Position numbers and translations under genes: made by a program. The notes beneath the pieces were generated by a model. The model saw only the letters and a list, made by a program, of their open reading frames with translations, searched no databases and was not told the DNA's origin. A DNA stretch of 64,000 nt. Source: Anaspis maculata (Eukaryota; Arthropoda; Insecta; Coleoptera; Scraptiidae). The stretch's first letter is position 1. Every line of letters starts with the position of its first letter. The DNA lies in contig OX421961.1 of assembly GCA_949128115.1 (NCBI GenBank), positions 51,322,171 to 51,386,170 of the forward strand, read 5' to 3'. Positions 1 to 10,969 of this stretch are shown piece by piece.

Positions 1-647
1 CCGTTCTAGATACATGCATACATGCAGCGAACGAAATATGCACAAATTAATGAAGACATTTCAAGTGAATGAATCATTTTTATTCCTTTATTGCAACAGA
101 AGATATAATTTTTTTTAAGAAAAGGTTTCGCCCCGCGATTTCACATTTGTCGGTTTTTAACGCTACACTGTGAACTTCTACATCGAGGAATCTTGCAAAC
201 TGTTCTAGATACATGTATACATCCAGCAAACGAAAGATGCAGAAAAATATGAAGAAATTGTTCGTGAAAAAATCAACCTGATTGATTCATTCTCAAGGAA
301 GATATCTCTATTTTTATGCGGAATCTATACTTATGTACTTATATGCGGATGCGATTTTCAAGTCGCGGCGCTGTGGTTCTAAATACAAGCTGCTTCTGGT
401 TCCGTGCTTGTGATCGATATATGGTATAATTCTCACCCATTCAGGATATTTTCTAGTTGTAGTTGATGTCATTCTGTTGTTTCAATTTATTATTGACTAC
501 TCGTGTTTTCATAAAGATTGATGATTTCTTGTGGTAGTTTTGAGACAATCTGTTTACAGGTTACAGTGAACAGTGTACTCATCTGCACTCCAAAAATGCG
601 CTCATGAGACTCACCCCCGTGAGGACTTTGCTACTTGTTTCAGGTAT
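1..647. repeat. Two diverged copies of a ~199-bp unit, otherwise unassigned DNA
   Basis: A stretch beginning TTCTAGATACATG at position 4 recurs at 203 and is followed in both places by related CAGC(G/A)AACGAAA and ATGAAG segments. This suggests two diverged units with a period near 199 bases. The first unit starts at the window edge, so a longer array may continue upstream. Bases 340-647 hold no gene I can support. The segment near 600-632 (GAGACTCACCCCCGTGAGGA) resembles short motifs at 27.72, 38.24 and 45.71 kb and is probably a dispersed repeat end. Confidence 0.45.
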
Positions 648-738
648 TAGTCCGGACGTTAATGGCTCCAACCTTGCGAATCGTGATGCCGGTATGCCAC
701 TTGGCAAAAATGTTGTACATGCCCTATGGTTCATTTTA

Positions 739-2345
739 AGCGGTACACACCTAAAAACACATCGATACTGCATTTTGGAGTGCAGTAACGAGATTTGGTA
801 TGAGCATACTTTATACCAAGACAAGCGATTTGACCCGCAGCACTCGATATTTCGTCCCTTAGGGGGCCAATGGGGGCCCTCCAAATTTTCAAGATGCAAG
901 AACTTTCACATGACGATCATTGAGGCCGCGTTCCACTAAACGACCGCAACGCTCACGACCACGATGAAACTTCAACGTTTGTAGGAGTTGCTAGGGAAAA
1001 TTTGCCTAGCAACTCCTCTAAAATTGAAGTACTATCGTGGTCGTGGGCGATGCGGTCGTTTAGTGGAACGCGGCCTGAGTATCGTCATGTATGTCATAAA
1101 TGAAGCTTACGGGTCTATGGAAAATATTTTCATCAATTGTCGTTGTGTCCGATTCATTCTTCACACTTGAAAAAAAAATTCTTTGGCAGAGGTCAAAAAA
1201 ACTGTTTTTATTTTTTCTTCTATGCAAGGAGACGATAAATTCATATGTTCTGTTGCGTTCCCAACTAAATCGCATTCCTTGAACCTAATTATAAAGAAAT
1301 TTTTCTTGAATTGGTATTTTGCAAAGAAGTGGTGACCTCTTCAGTACCCCTTTTCCAAGAGCATTTCTTTCTATGTCCCCACTGGATATCACTCGTAATT
1401 TTTGCAGGAATGGAGACCTCGAACTCTTTACCTGGTGGTTGCGAAGCAACATGACTCTAAAACGCCCAAAGGAGCCAAAAAAAAATATTTTCTGCTGGGC
1501 CGTCCAACTTTCGATATTTTGATTTTATAGTAGGAGAGACGCGGACCAGTATTCAATCCAGGCTGCAGGCGCAGGCGATTTGGTTTCAACGGAAAATATT
1601 CTTCCATGCCGTGTTTTATTGCAGTACAACAAAACGCAGAGTCGTTAGGTGTAAGTAGGTATATTTTCCGGTAGAACTTATTCGCCTAGACTAGATCTTA
1701 TTTATTTGCGCGTCTCCCCTACTACAAAATCAACATGCCAAAAATTTGACGGTCCAGCAGAAAAAAAAAGTTTTAGGGCTCTCTTGTATGTTTTGAAGCC
1801 ATGTTGCATGGAAATTACTAAGAAAAGAGTTCAAGCTTCTCATATCAGCGAAAATTGACAGTCTTATCCACTAAGAACATTGAAAAAAATGCTGTTGAAA
1901 AAAGTGTACTGAAGAGGTCACCTCTTCTTGGGAAAATGATATTGCGAAAAAATTGTCTTCATATTTGGGCTTACGGAACGCGATTTAGTTGGGAACGCAA
2001 CAAAACATATGCATTTATCGTTTCCTTGCACAGCAAAAAAAATAAAAACAGTTTTTTTGACCTCTGCCAAAGAATTTTTTTTTCAAGTGTGAAGAATGAA
2101 TTGGACACGACGACATTTGATTAAAACATTTTCAATAGACCCGGAAGCTTCACTTATGACATACATAACGATACTCAATGATCATTTTGTGAAAGTTCTT
2201 GCATCTTGAAAATTTGGAGGGCCCCCATTGGCCCCCTAAGGGACGAAATATCGAGTGCTGCGGGTCAAATCGCTTGTCTTGGTATAAAGTACGCCCATGC
2301 AATATCTCGTTGCTGCACTCCAAAATGCGGTATGCTTTTGCGTAC
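739..2345. mobile_element. Large inverted-repeat (foldback) element nested in the left arm of A
   Basis: Bases about 739-1540 are an imperfect inverse of about 1715-2345, with a spacer near 180 bases. Matching landmarks are CATTTTGGAGTGCAG near 771 against CTGCACTCCAAAATG near 2314, the GGGGGCCAATGGGGGCCC block near 855 against 2218-2240, and the AGTAG.GGAGACGCG block near 1530 against 1715. Outer edges near GCGGTAC / GTACCGC are approximate. It interrupts an otherwise continuous match between the left and right arms of element A, so it inserted after A. No coding capacity is recognisable; the open frames inside are short and appear in both arms. The target duplication is not clear. Confidence 0.65.
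924..1075. mobile_element. 152-bp MITE, Harbinger-like ends, TSD TGA
   Basis: Near-perfect foldback: starts GGCCGCGTTCCACTAAACGA and ends with the inverse. It is flanked by TGA on both sides (921-923, 1076-1078). A GGCC start and a 3-bp TNA target fit non-autonomous PIF/Harbinger elements (inference). It sits in the left arm of the 739-2345 element and is absent from the matching place in its right arm (near 2180), so it is the youngest of three nested layers. Confidence 0.8.
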
Positions 2346-3499
2346 CGCTCCCACTACATCTACTGCCACTCCCGGCAGATCCTCAATATTGTGGGTTACA
2401 TATCTCCCAGGGGCAGATTTATAAAATCTACGTTTTCTTGGTTATTCGATCGAAAATCGAGCTGATTTTTGGTAGGTAGGCATGAATCATGATTACACGT
2501 GATGTCCACTATGTCATGACGACCCAAGGTGACGTTTTGCGAGTTGCCACCTTTCAGAGGAGAAGAAATCCGGAATCTCGGATTTGACGAATAATGGCTT
2601 TTTCAATTCCATTTCTGATCATCGAAGTAGGGTTTACAACGGGATAGGGTAAAATATTTCACCTTGATGTGACATTGGTAACTTGCTGTTGCCTGGTACG
2701 TATATAATCCATGATAGAAATGCACTCGGAAATGCAAAATTTCAATCCAACCTAGAATGAATTGAGAAGAGCTGAAAATTTGAGGATCGCTTCAGAATTC
2801 GATGGCTAACCACATATTAAGTATATTTTTCCAAGGTCGAGAAACACAATGCAATATGCAATAAGTTTCCAGAAAGTGTAATGCACCAGTTGCGTACCAG
2901 ACGGTTTATTGCGAAGTAGCCGAGGAAGTAGCCAAGGTGCGATTTTTCACAAAGTCTTACATATTAAATCGTGACTAACAGCTTTTGTGACATGTTTGAC
3001 ATCATTTTTAACCAAATCGTACATTTTGACTCCAAAAATTAGTGAGGAATGTTGATAGAGACGTGTTCTATCTAACCGGTTTTTTGTGACGAAAACATGA
3101 TTTTTTTTATCCTCAAATTTGATGTTTTGTAATTCTAGTTCCATCATTGTCATTGTCCAATGTATGACTATGATAATAACTATGATTTTGACTTGGACAG
3201 TTGGTTTGAATTATTCCAGACACAAATATCGTTTGCTAAAGTTCTTTTCCCGTTTTAATAAAGTCACGGAGTAATCTAGTTTCTTGAGAATATGTATCAT
3301 GTCAAAGCTTGATCTGATGAAAAGTGCTATTTATTTCATAGGAAAAAATATGCTAGGGTTAGAATGTAGCTTTGATTTGGTCCTTTATTCATTTTAATGC
3401 ACGAGAATAGTTTTTTCTATAAAAGAAAGCAAAGAAAACTGAAATCAGAGCCGTATTTTAGTCCGCATGACAGCATTTTTCTTCCGATTGAAGGACGAT

Positions 3500-4480
3500 A
3501 AATTGCTGTAAGTCAGGAAATGCCGGAAAGGCATCTAGTTACTTGAAACGAAAAGTGGAACAATGATTTGAATCAACGTCTGGTTTCATTAATAATCAAC
3601 TTTACAGATTAATGAAACAATCCAACAATCTTGGAAGCAAATGGGAGGCGGCGGTTTGGTCATGGTCATCTGGTTCTGAAAAGATAAAACGGGTGTGAGC
3701 ATTACACTACTCTCATGAATTGATCTCAGGTCAGTTTAGTGTTGAATTCAACTCAACTCAGTCTTGAATCATTCCGACTTTAAAACACTTTCACTCAGCC
3801 TTACTAAATACGCGACTTGGCCTTCTATAAGCATTACGGAAACATCACGTGAATACCAACCAGAGTCAAAGTAAACAGCGTGATAATGAAACGTACAATG
3901 GCACCCCCAACGAGCACCTGTTTCCAATACCACATCACGTGTATCAAGCGTGATTATTTCATTCCTGGTCTGTCTACAACGGGTGATCACCACCGATACA
4001 AGCAACCTGGTCCTGTGCCGATTCGTGCAATGGAGCCGCATAAGGGTCCTGTCCAGCCACACAGGACCACTCTAATACCGACCGTGCAATGGAGCCACCA
4101 GAAAGGCCCCCGACCGCATATTAGCGCAGACAACCTCCAATCTACTTTGTATAAGCAATGCTGAGGTTATCATGTTCGATTGTTTACATAATATGGATAG
4201 TCAATTACAGTAAATAAGTAGGTATATGCTCGTGAGAAGACTCACCGTTCAGATGCTGACAGCTTCGTAAATTTGTCACAGGGAGAAATGCACCTTGCCA
4301 TCAGTAACTATGCATAATTTCACATACAAAGGTAAACAAAGTACAACCAACTGTTGTTGCCAATTGTTTTAAAAAATAGGTGTCTTACACGATAATGCAA
4401 ATTTTTGAAATAAAACTCCTGCATGATGCATCTTTTGGAACAAAACTACCGTGTGACTCTGTAGCAGCGGAAGAAACTCC
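3500..4480. other. Interior of element A, no gene recognised
   Basis: This is the non-repeated centre of element A before the duplicated block. A short motif GTGCAATGGAGCC occurs twice 60 bases apart (about 4027 and 4087) beside CCTGTCC / GGACC hairpin-like segments. Open frames of fewer than 100 codons occur on both strands, but none shows a motif I recognise. Confidence 0.4.
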
Positions 4481-5474
4481 TAGTGTATCAAATTCTTCTA
4501 TAAAACAGTTCAGTTGAGCAATGTAGGTATTTCAAAATTGTGATCGTGACTGTTTTGGACCATGATGAAAACTATTAATGCATAGGTCGAAACTTCGCGT
4601 TTTTTTCACGAAATTTATTCCGCATTGTCGGAATAAAAGCGATGTCAAGACAAAAATACGGCCCCGATCTCAAATCCCTTTGTTTTATATTATAGAGAAA
4701 ACTATTTTCATGCATAAGAATGAATAAATTATCAAATGAAAGGTACATTGTAACTCTAGTATAGTTCTTCCTGCGAATAGCACGCTTTGTCCCATCAAGC
4801 TGTTGACATGAGATATCTCTAAAAACAATATTTCTCTTTGACCTCATAAAAACAGGGAGAAATTTCATCAAATAATATTTGTGTGTAAAATAGCCAAGCC
4901 AACTGTTCAAGTCAAAATCAGTTACAAATACTTTGGGTCACGATGGAACTCGAATTACAAAACATCAAATTTGAGGGTGAAAAAATCAAGTTTTTTTCCT
5001 GATAAAACCGGATCCAACACGTCTCTATCGACATTTCACACTAATTTTTGAAATCAGAATGTGCGATTTGGTTAGAAATGATGCCAAGCATGTTAAAAAA
5101 GGTGTTAGTCACGGTTTAATACAGGACTTTGTGAAAAATCGTACCCCGGCTCCTTCGCAGCCGTCTGGTACGCCATTGGTGCATTACACTTTCTGGAAAC
5201 TTATTGCATTGTGTTCCTCCACCTTGAAATTATATAGTCCAATGAAAAAAGTACAAAAAAAGCAAAGATTTCAAAAATGGTAACTTCTTGGACCTTCGAC
5301 CACCAATATCAAGGATCTGCCAGAGGTGAGAGGTGGGCTCCATTTCTTAAAATGAACCATAGGGTATATACAACATTTCTGCCAAGTGGCATCACGGCAT
5401 CACGGATTTGCAAGGTTGGACCCAAATATGGCGCTTAGCATCCGGACTATATGAGTCATCTACATAGATACAGT

Positions 5475-5630
5475 TATAATAATAATAATAATAATAATAA
5501 TAAACTGTCTTTATTGATTTTCCAGAATTAAGGATAAGAAATAAAAATTGAAGTAAAATAAACAATAAAAAATCAAAAGCGAAGTTCAGATGGGTGCACC
5601 ATCACACCTCCTGATGCTCTACCCTAACCT
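5475..5630 (-). mobile_element. LINE 3'-end fragment with (TTA)n tail
   Basis: On the minus strand an AT-rich segment with an AATAAA-type signal (ATCAATAAAGACAG) runs into a (TTA)n microsatellite at about 5475-5503. This is the layout of a non-LTR retrotransposon 3' end. No coding part remains. An identical copy lies at 9672-9827 within the duplicated block. Confidence 0.5.
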
Positions 5631-5947
5631 CAGTTCAATTCTTAAAAGATGCACCTTACGTCACGACTTTATTTTCGAGTTATGCGCAACGTTATTGTCA
5701 TGTATCACCGTGTTGAGAAGAAACAGCATGGGCTATCATGTCTTTAACACACTTTATTGGTGAGAGCGTGACGATGACAAAGACAACTGCATAAATCCAG
5801 TCGTAGCGCATACCGCTTATTGTCTCGTCCTGTTGGTGCCAGTACCAGAGCATCTCTACAAACTGCATAAACTGCGACTTACGTCCTGGTCTTAATTCAT
5901 ACGCATACGATCGATGACGTAAGGTGCATCTTTTAAAAATTGAACTG
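5631..5947. mobile_element. 317-bp MITE with CAGTTCAATT termini
   Basis: TIRs of about 33 bases: CAGTTCAATTCTTAAAAGAT at the left and its inverse ending AATTGAACTG at the right, followed by TA. CAGT termini next to TA suggest a Tc1/mariner-type non-autonomous element, but the left flank reads CT rather than TA, so the target site is not certain. A duplicate lies at 9828-10144. Confidence 0.65.
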
Positions 5948-6068
5948 TACCTACGCATGATCATTGTCATTATTCATTCTCATTATAGCCACTTACCGGT
6001 ATCAAGTACTTTGGGAAATTAGAAAATTGTTAATATTACTTACAAATATTTTGTATCGTGGAGAATAG

Positions 6069-8677
6069 ATAGATAGATAGATAGATAAGTTTATTGTTCC
6101 TTAATACAAAAGCAGTATTTTAACAAATTTAACATAAAAGAAATCCGCTTACACAATAAAAATGGGTTATTCATTGCTCACTGAGTATTAATACTATAGT
6201 AAAAGTAAGACGTATGATCACAGTGTAATTCAGGGTTAAAGTACAAACATTTCAGTGGTGGTCGTCTCCTCAACTCCAAGGCGGGGCAGGAGAGTGAGTT
6301 GTTCTGAGTCACTCGAATTCGTCGTGTATTAGGGAACGAGTCCTAAAGGCCGCAATACAGAAGAGATAGATATGATCTATTTTTTGGGGGGTTAGTTGTG
6401 TCATGAGATCTCTGTAGAAGGTCTCGGGTGTGGCAGTCTCTGAAAGGTATTGGCTCAACCATTTTTGACGGTAGCCCTGGTATAGTGGACAGACGCAGAG
6501 GACATGAAACAGATCTTCCTGAACGAGATGATTACACAGGTTACAATTAATGGCTGCATCAAACATGCATTTTGATCCATTTACATAAAATCTGTAGAAT
6601 TTCTTACTAGCTAGTCTGAGCTGGGTGATAAGTCTAATCTTATGGATGTTCAAGTTGTACCTAAAATAAGGTAGGTCATTTCTAGATTGATCGTAGATTT
6701 CAGTATACATGGGATTGTAGGAGGATTCTCTCATTCTGATGACGTCTGCTGTTAACAATTTGGTTCTGCAGGACTTTATTATTTCTTCCAGTCTTCCCTC
6801 TGTGTACAAAAAGCTGTGTTTTTCCCAGATATCACCCAGCTCAAACTCGTTCAGAAGTACCTTGAATTGGGTCACCCAGTTGTAACTTGGTAATGACGTG
6901 TTGTTGTAATTTTCGTCTAATGATTTTAGTTTATCGTAGCAAGTTTTTGGGAGCCTATATGAGGGCATTCTCAGGATTTTAGTCCACCATTTAACACTTC
7001 TTTCGAGTATATTCAGTCTCAGTTTTGATAAGCCTGTTTCCAATCGTATGAAGTAGTTAGGTGTGCTATTAGGCAAATACAGCAAAGACTTTACAAATTT
7101 CATCTGGGTTTTCTCCAGGATGTTCTCGTACCTTAGTGCCCAGATTTCTGCTGAATACATTAATGTTGCCAGAATGATTGTACGGTAAAGATGCAGCTTG
7201 GTTTCCCAACTCTTCGATCTGCAGTTGCGCAGCGTTTGTAAAGTTGTGCCTATTGCAATATTTGCCTTACTGGCGAAATGCTCTGCCGTTTTTTGGAATA
7301 AGCACGAACTGGTAAATGGGATTCCTAAGTATACATATTTGTTAACGGTTTTTACGTGGCTTTCTGCATATTTAAATCTGTATGAGCATCGAGTTGGGCC
7401 TTTGCTGAATATAAGTACTTGCGTTTTGTCGGTATTCACAATCAATTTGTTTTTGGTGCAATATTTGTGAAGTAAACAAAGTTTTTTTTGGAGTTCTACT
7501 GGTGAGTTGGAAAGTAGCACCAAGTCATCTGCGTACATTAGGACCGTTACTTCTGTGGAGCTATCTATACTGACGCCTCTGCAGTCATTTTCTTTGAAAA
7601 AAGCTTCTAGGTCGCTGATGAATAATGAGAATAAGAGAGGGCTAAGAGTGTCTCCCTGAAGAACGCCCTTGGTTACCCCAACTGGTTCACTGTAAAGCCC
7701 TACCTCTGCTTTGATTCGAACTGTAGCGTCACTGTACATTTTCCCAATGATTCGGACCATTTTGCCACTGATTCCCATATTATAGAGCTTCTCGTACAAT
7801 ACTTGATGAGATACCGAATCGAATGCGGCCTTGAAATCAACAAAGCAGGCGTACACTTTTCCCTTAGGTACCCTTAAATGTAAATGTACAATGCTAGTTA
7901 GCACAAAAATATTATCACTGCAGCCCCTTCCCCTGCGGAACCCTGCCTGTGCTTCTGGAATCAGCTTTTTGCTTTCTGCCCATTTTGTGATTCTGCCAGT
8001 GAGGATACGTGTGAAAAGCTTGAAGAGAGCGTTACACAGTGCAATACGGCGATAATTTTCCGGGTTGTTCGTTTCTCCCTTTTTATAAATCATTAGCAAG
8101 TTGGCACCTCCCCACTCACTAGGCGGTTTTTCTTCCATTATTATGATGTTGAACAATTTTAAAAGAACATATTTGAAGTTAACTGGAAGGTTTTTATAAA
8201 ATTCGTTCACTAAACTGTCTGGTCCCGGTGCCTTTTGTTTCTTAAGGGCGCGGAGGTGATTTTCTAATTCTGTTATTGTTATTAAATCGTCTAGGACTGG
8301 ATGAGATGAATCAAAATATGTTTCTTTGTTTGTTGTTGATAATAATTGTTGATCGTAGTACGCCTTCAAATACCTCTCCCATTGCAGATGACTAACTTTA
8401 CTGTGTTTATTGATGTTTTTCTTTCTAGGTCTAAATTTTTGAATCGTGGCCCAGAATTCATTTGGGTTTTTTACTTTCGCTAGTGATTCTTGGCAAAGGT
8501 CGTAGTGGTCTTTTTTTGTTTTAATTAGGAGTTTTCTGTATGAAATTTTTGCCTGGTGGTATTTATTGATATATTCGTGTCGAAAACTATGTGTCCTACA
8601 ATCTCGTAAGCACGCTCTGATTTCCTTTTTTTGCCATTCGACATTGGGAGTTGTACCACGGTTTGGATTTGGCTATA
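6069..8677 (-). mobile_element. 5'-truncated LINE with (CTAT)n tail between duplicated flanks
   Basis: A non-LTR retrotransposon read on the minus strand. The 5' end is cut at about 8677, inside the region before the RT domain, so the endonuclease part is missing. The 3' UTR is 6069-6308 and ends in a (TATC)n run (GATA on the plus strand, about 6064-6087). Both flanks are copies of the same 1588-bp sequence. If these are target duplications from target-primed reverse transcription, they are extraordinarily long. Confidence 0.85.
6309..8672 (-). CDS. LINE reverse transcriptase, 5'-truncated open frame
   Basis: An uninterrupted frame of 787 codons that enters from the truncated 5' side; a TAG at 8673-8675 marks the junction. 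No convincing start codon exists because the N-terminal endonuclease part is lost. Visible RT motifs are RRGRGCSDN, KAAFDSV (about 7812-7832), GVLQGDTLSPLLFS and the catalytic YADD (7524-7535). A C-terminal cysteine/histidine cluster (CNLCNH...FHVLCVC, about 6481-6546) is the type found at the end of many LINE proteins. The family's role is to copy its own RNA into DNA at a nicked target. The clade is uncertain. Lack of stops over 2.3 kb suggests a recent insertion. It cannot be autonomous without an endonuclease. Confidence 0.88.
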   Translation of the reverse strand, partial: PNPNRGTTPNVEWQKKEIRACLRDCRTHSFRHEYINKYHQAKISYRKLLIKTKKDHYDLCQESLAKVKNPNEFWATIQKFRPRKKNINKHSKVSHLQWERYLKAYYDQQLLSTTNKETYFDSSHPVLDDLITITELENHLRALKKQKAPGPDSLVNEFYKNLPVNFKYVLLKLFNIIIMEEKPPSEWGGANLLMIYKKGETNNPENYRRIALCNALFKLFTRILTGRITKWAESKKLIPEAQAGFRRGRGCSDNIFVLTSIVHLHLRVPKGKVYACFVDFKAAFDSVSHQVLYEKLYNMGISGKMVRIIGKMYSDATVRIKAEVGLYSEPVGVTKGVLQGDTLSPLLFSLFISDLEAFFKENDCRGVSIDSSTEVTVLMYADDLVLLSNSPVELQKKLCLLHKYCTKNKLIVNTDKTQVLIFSKGPTRCSYRFKYAESHVKTVNKYVYLGIPFTSSCLFQKTAEHFASKANIAIGTTLQTLRNCRSKSWETKLHLYRTIILATLMYSAEIWALRYENILEKTQMKFVKSLLYLPNSTPNYFIRLETGLSKLRLNILERSVKWWTKILRMPSYRLPKTCYDKLKSLDENYNNTSLPSYNWVTQFKVLLNEFELGDIWEKHSFLYTEGRLEEIIKSCRTKLLTADVIRMRESSYNPMYTEIYDQSRNDLPYFRYNLNIHKIRLITQLRLASKKFYRFYVNGSKCMFDAAINCNLCNHLVQEDLFHVLCVCPLYQGYRQKWLSQYLSETATPETFYRDLMTQLTPQKIDHIYLFCIAAFRTRSLIHDEFE

Positions 8678-10265
8678 TAGTGTATCAAATTCTTCTATAA
8701 AACAGTTCAGTTGAGCAATGTAGGTATTTCAAAATTGTGATCGTGACTGTTTTGGACCATGATGAAAACTATTAATGCATAGGTCGAAACTTCGCGTTTT
8801 TTTCACGAAATTTATTCCGCATTGTCGGAATAAAAGCGATGTCAAGACAAAAATACGGCCCCGATCTCAAATCCCTTTGTTTTATATTATAGAGAAAACT
8901 ATTTTCATGCATAAGAATGAATAAATTATCAAATGAAAGGTACATTGTAACTCTAGTATAGTTCTTCCTGCGAATAGCACGCTTTGTCCCATCAAGCTGT
9001 TGACATGAGATATCTCTAAAAACAATATTTCTCTTTGACCTCATAAAAACAGGGAGAAATTTCATCAAATAATATTTGTGTGTAAAATAGCCAAGCCAAC
9101 TGTTCAAGTCAAAATCAGTTACAAATACTTTGGGTCACGATGGAACTCGAATTACAAAACATCAAATTTGAGGGTGAAAAAATCAAGTTTTTTTCCTGAT
9201 AAAACCGGATCCAACACGTCTCTATCGACATTTCACACTAATTTTTGAAATCAGAATGTGCGATTTGGTTAGAAATGATGCCAAGCATGTTAAAAAAGGT
9301 GTTAGTCACGGTTTAATACAGGACTTTGTGAAAAATCGTACCCCGGCTCCTTCGCAGCCGTCTGGTACGCCATTGGTGCATTACACTTTCTGGAAACTTA
9401 TTGCATTGTGTTCCTCCACCTTGAAATTATATAGTCCAATGAAAAAAGTACAAAAAAAGCAAAGATTTCAAAAATGGTAACTTCTTGGACCTTCGACCAC
9501 CAATATCAAGGATCTGCCAGAGGTGAGAGGTGGGCTCCATTTCTTAAAATGAACCATAGGGTATATACAACATTTCTGCCAAGTGGCATCACGGCATCAC
9601 GGATTTGCAAGGTTGGACCCAAATATGGCGCTTAGCATCCGGACTATATGAGTCATCTACATAGATACAGTTATAATAATAATAATAATAATAATAATAA
9701 ACTGTCTTTATTGATTTTCCAGAATTAAGGATAAGAAATAAAAATTGAAGTAAAATAAACAATAAAAAATCAAAAGCGAAGTTCAGATGGGTGCACCATC
9801 ACACCTCCTGATGCTCTACCCTAACCTCAGTTCAATTCTTAAAAGATGCACCTTACGTCACGACTTTATTTTCGAGTTATGCGCAACGTTATTGTCATGT
9901 ATCACCGTGTTGAGAAGAAACAGCATGGGCTATCATGTCTTTAACACACTTTATTGGTGAGAGCGTGACGATGACAAAGACAACTGCATAAATCCAGTCG
10001 TAGCGCATACCGCTTATTGTCTCGTCCTGTTGGTGCCAGTACCAGAGCATCTCTACAAACTGCATAAACTGCGACTTACGTCCTGGTCTTAATTCATACG
10101 CATACGATCGATGACGTAAGGTGCATCTTTTAAAAATTGAACTGTACCTACGCATGATCATTGTCATTATTCATTCTCATTATAGCCACTTACCGGTATC
10201 AAGTACTTTGGGAAATTAGAAAATTGTTAATATTACTTACAAATATTTTGTATCGTGGAGAATAG
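8678..10265. repeat. 1588-bp direct duplication, copy 2
   Basis: Second copy of 4481-6068. It carries an orphan right end of element A (ending at 9656), the LINE tail fragment (9672-9827) and the CAGTTCAATT MITE (9828-10144). After 10265 the sequence continues as TATATTATC, whereas copy 1 is followed by the LINE tail. The copies therefore flank the LINE exactly. Confidence 0.9.
9828..10144. mobile_element. Duplicate of the CAGTTCAATT MITE
   Basis: Identical to 5631-5947 by virtue of lying inside duplication copy 2; not an independent insertion. Confidence 0.65.
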
Positions 10266-10611
10266 TATATTATCTATTCCGCCTCAAATTTTTGAAAGAA
10301 ATGGGAAAATTCTAGAGGTATTATAACTTTTCAGTGTCATCAAAGTCAAGCGCTAGTACGATACGCTTCTGCGTGTCGAAAAGTGGCCACTACGATACGG
10401 GAGTAGATAAGACGTTTTGTCGCACTCCTTCCTTTGGGATCCTCCTCATTGCGTTCGTCGTGCCCCAAAAACAGTCGTGCGACAAACTTCGTCTTACTAA
10501 ACTCGTATAATAATATACTATTTTGTAACAAGGCGCGAGGGACAGTTTCATAGATAAGAGAGATAATAAATCTATGTAGATTTCTACACGATATTTGCTA
10601 AAGATGCCGAC
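10266..10611. other. No feature recognised
   Basis: Single-copy-looking AT-rich sequence between the duplicated block and a hAT-type MITE. Short open frames on the minus strand have no recognisable motifs. Confidence 0.4.
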
Positions 10612-10969
10612 CAGCGGCGGCGCCAGCATTTTTTGACCGGGTGGGCATCAAAAGGCACACTATTCAGGGAGGTGGGCACTCATCTAGCTAGATGTTTAAC
10701 CCCCATCCTCTAAACAACTTTTTTTATATAGAAAAACAGTTGAGCGCAAAAATTTTAATTAAAAAATGACTAAAGAAACAACGGAAAACATTCTCATTTT
10801 AGGTTGTTTTTATTAGTATCTACTTAGTTATGCAATTTAGGTAGTGTGGTTTTTTCATTTTGACATTTTCCGAGACATTTTTCGAGAAATCGGGTGGGCA
10901 CGCAGGTGGGCACCTATGATTTTAGGGGAGGCACGTGCCCACCCTGGCCACCCCCTGGTGCCGTCGCTG
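10612..10969. mobile_element. 358-bp hAT-type MITE with 8-bp TSD
   Basis: Starts CAGCGGCGGCGCCAG and ends TGGTGCCGTCGCTG, the CAGxGGCG pattern of hAT ends. Flanks are ATGCCGAC (10604-10611) and ATACCGAC (10970-10977), an 8-bp target duplication with one mismatch. Internal GGTGGGCA / TGCCCACC segments near each end form the subterminal repeats. No transposase. Confidence 0.85.

Larger units (their letters stand above)
648..5459. mobile_element. Element A: long-TIR DNA transposon, TAGTCC termini, TSD TAT
   Basis: The left end reads TAGTCCGGACG and the right end reads as its inverse (CATCCGGACTA). Both are flanked directly by TAT (645-647 and 5460-5462), a 3-bp target duplication. The arms are about 0.9 kb. 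The left arm is 648-738 plus 2346 to about 3500, split by a nested element. The right arm is about 4590-5459. Matching blocks include GGTTCATTTTAAG / CTTAAAATGAACC, GGCAGATCCT..ATATTG, and the 2840-3160 segment against 4930-5260. The interior (about 3500-4590) has no recognisable transposase. The termini and 3-bp duplication match elements B, C and D in this window. The class is inferred; the superfamily is unknown. Confidence 0.72.
4481..6068. repeat. 1588-bp direct duplication, copy 1
   Basis: The sequence from TAGTGTATCAAATTC to GTGGAGAATAG is repeated at 8678-10265 with a constant offset of 4197 bases. I saw no mismatch where I compared, and the (TAA)n run has the same length in both copies. 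The block contains the right arm of element A, its flank, a LINE 3' tail fragment and a MITE. A 5'-truncated LINE lies exactly between the two copies. Confidence 0.9.

Noticed and set aside
6069..8677. LINE with a normal short target duplication
   Set aside because: No short duplication is found immediately at the LINE ends other than the 1588-bp repeats themselves.
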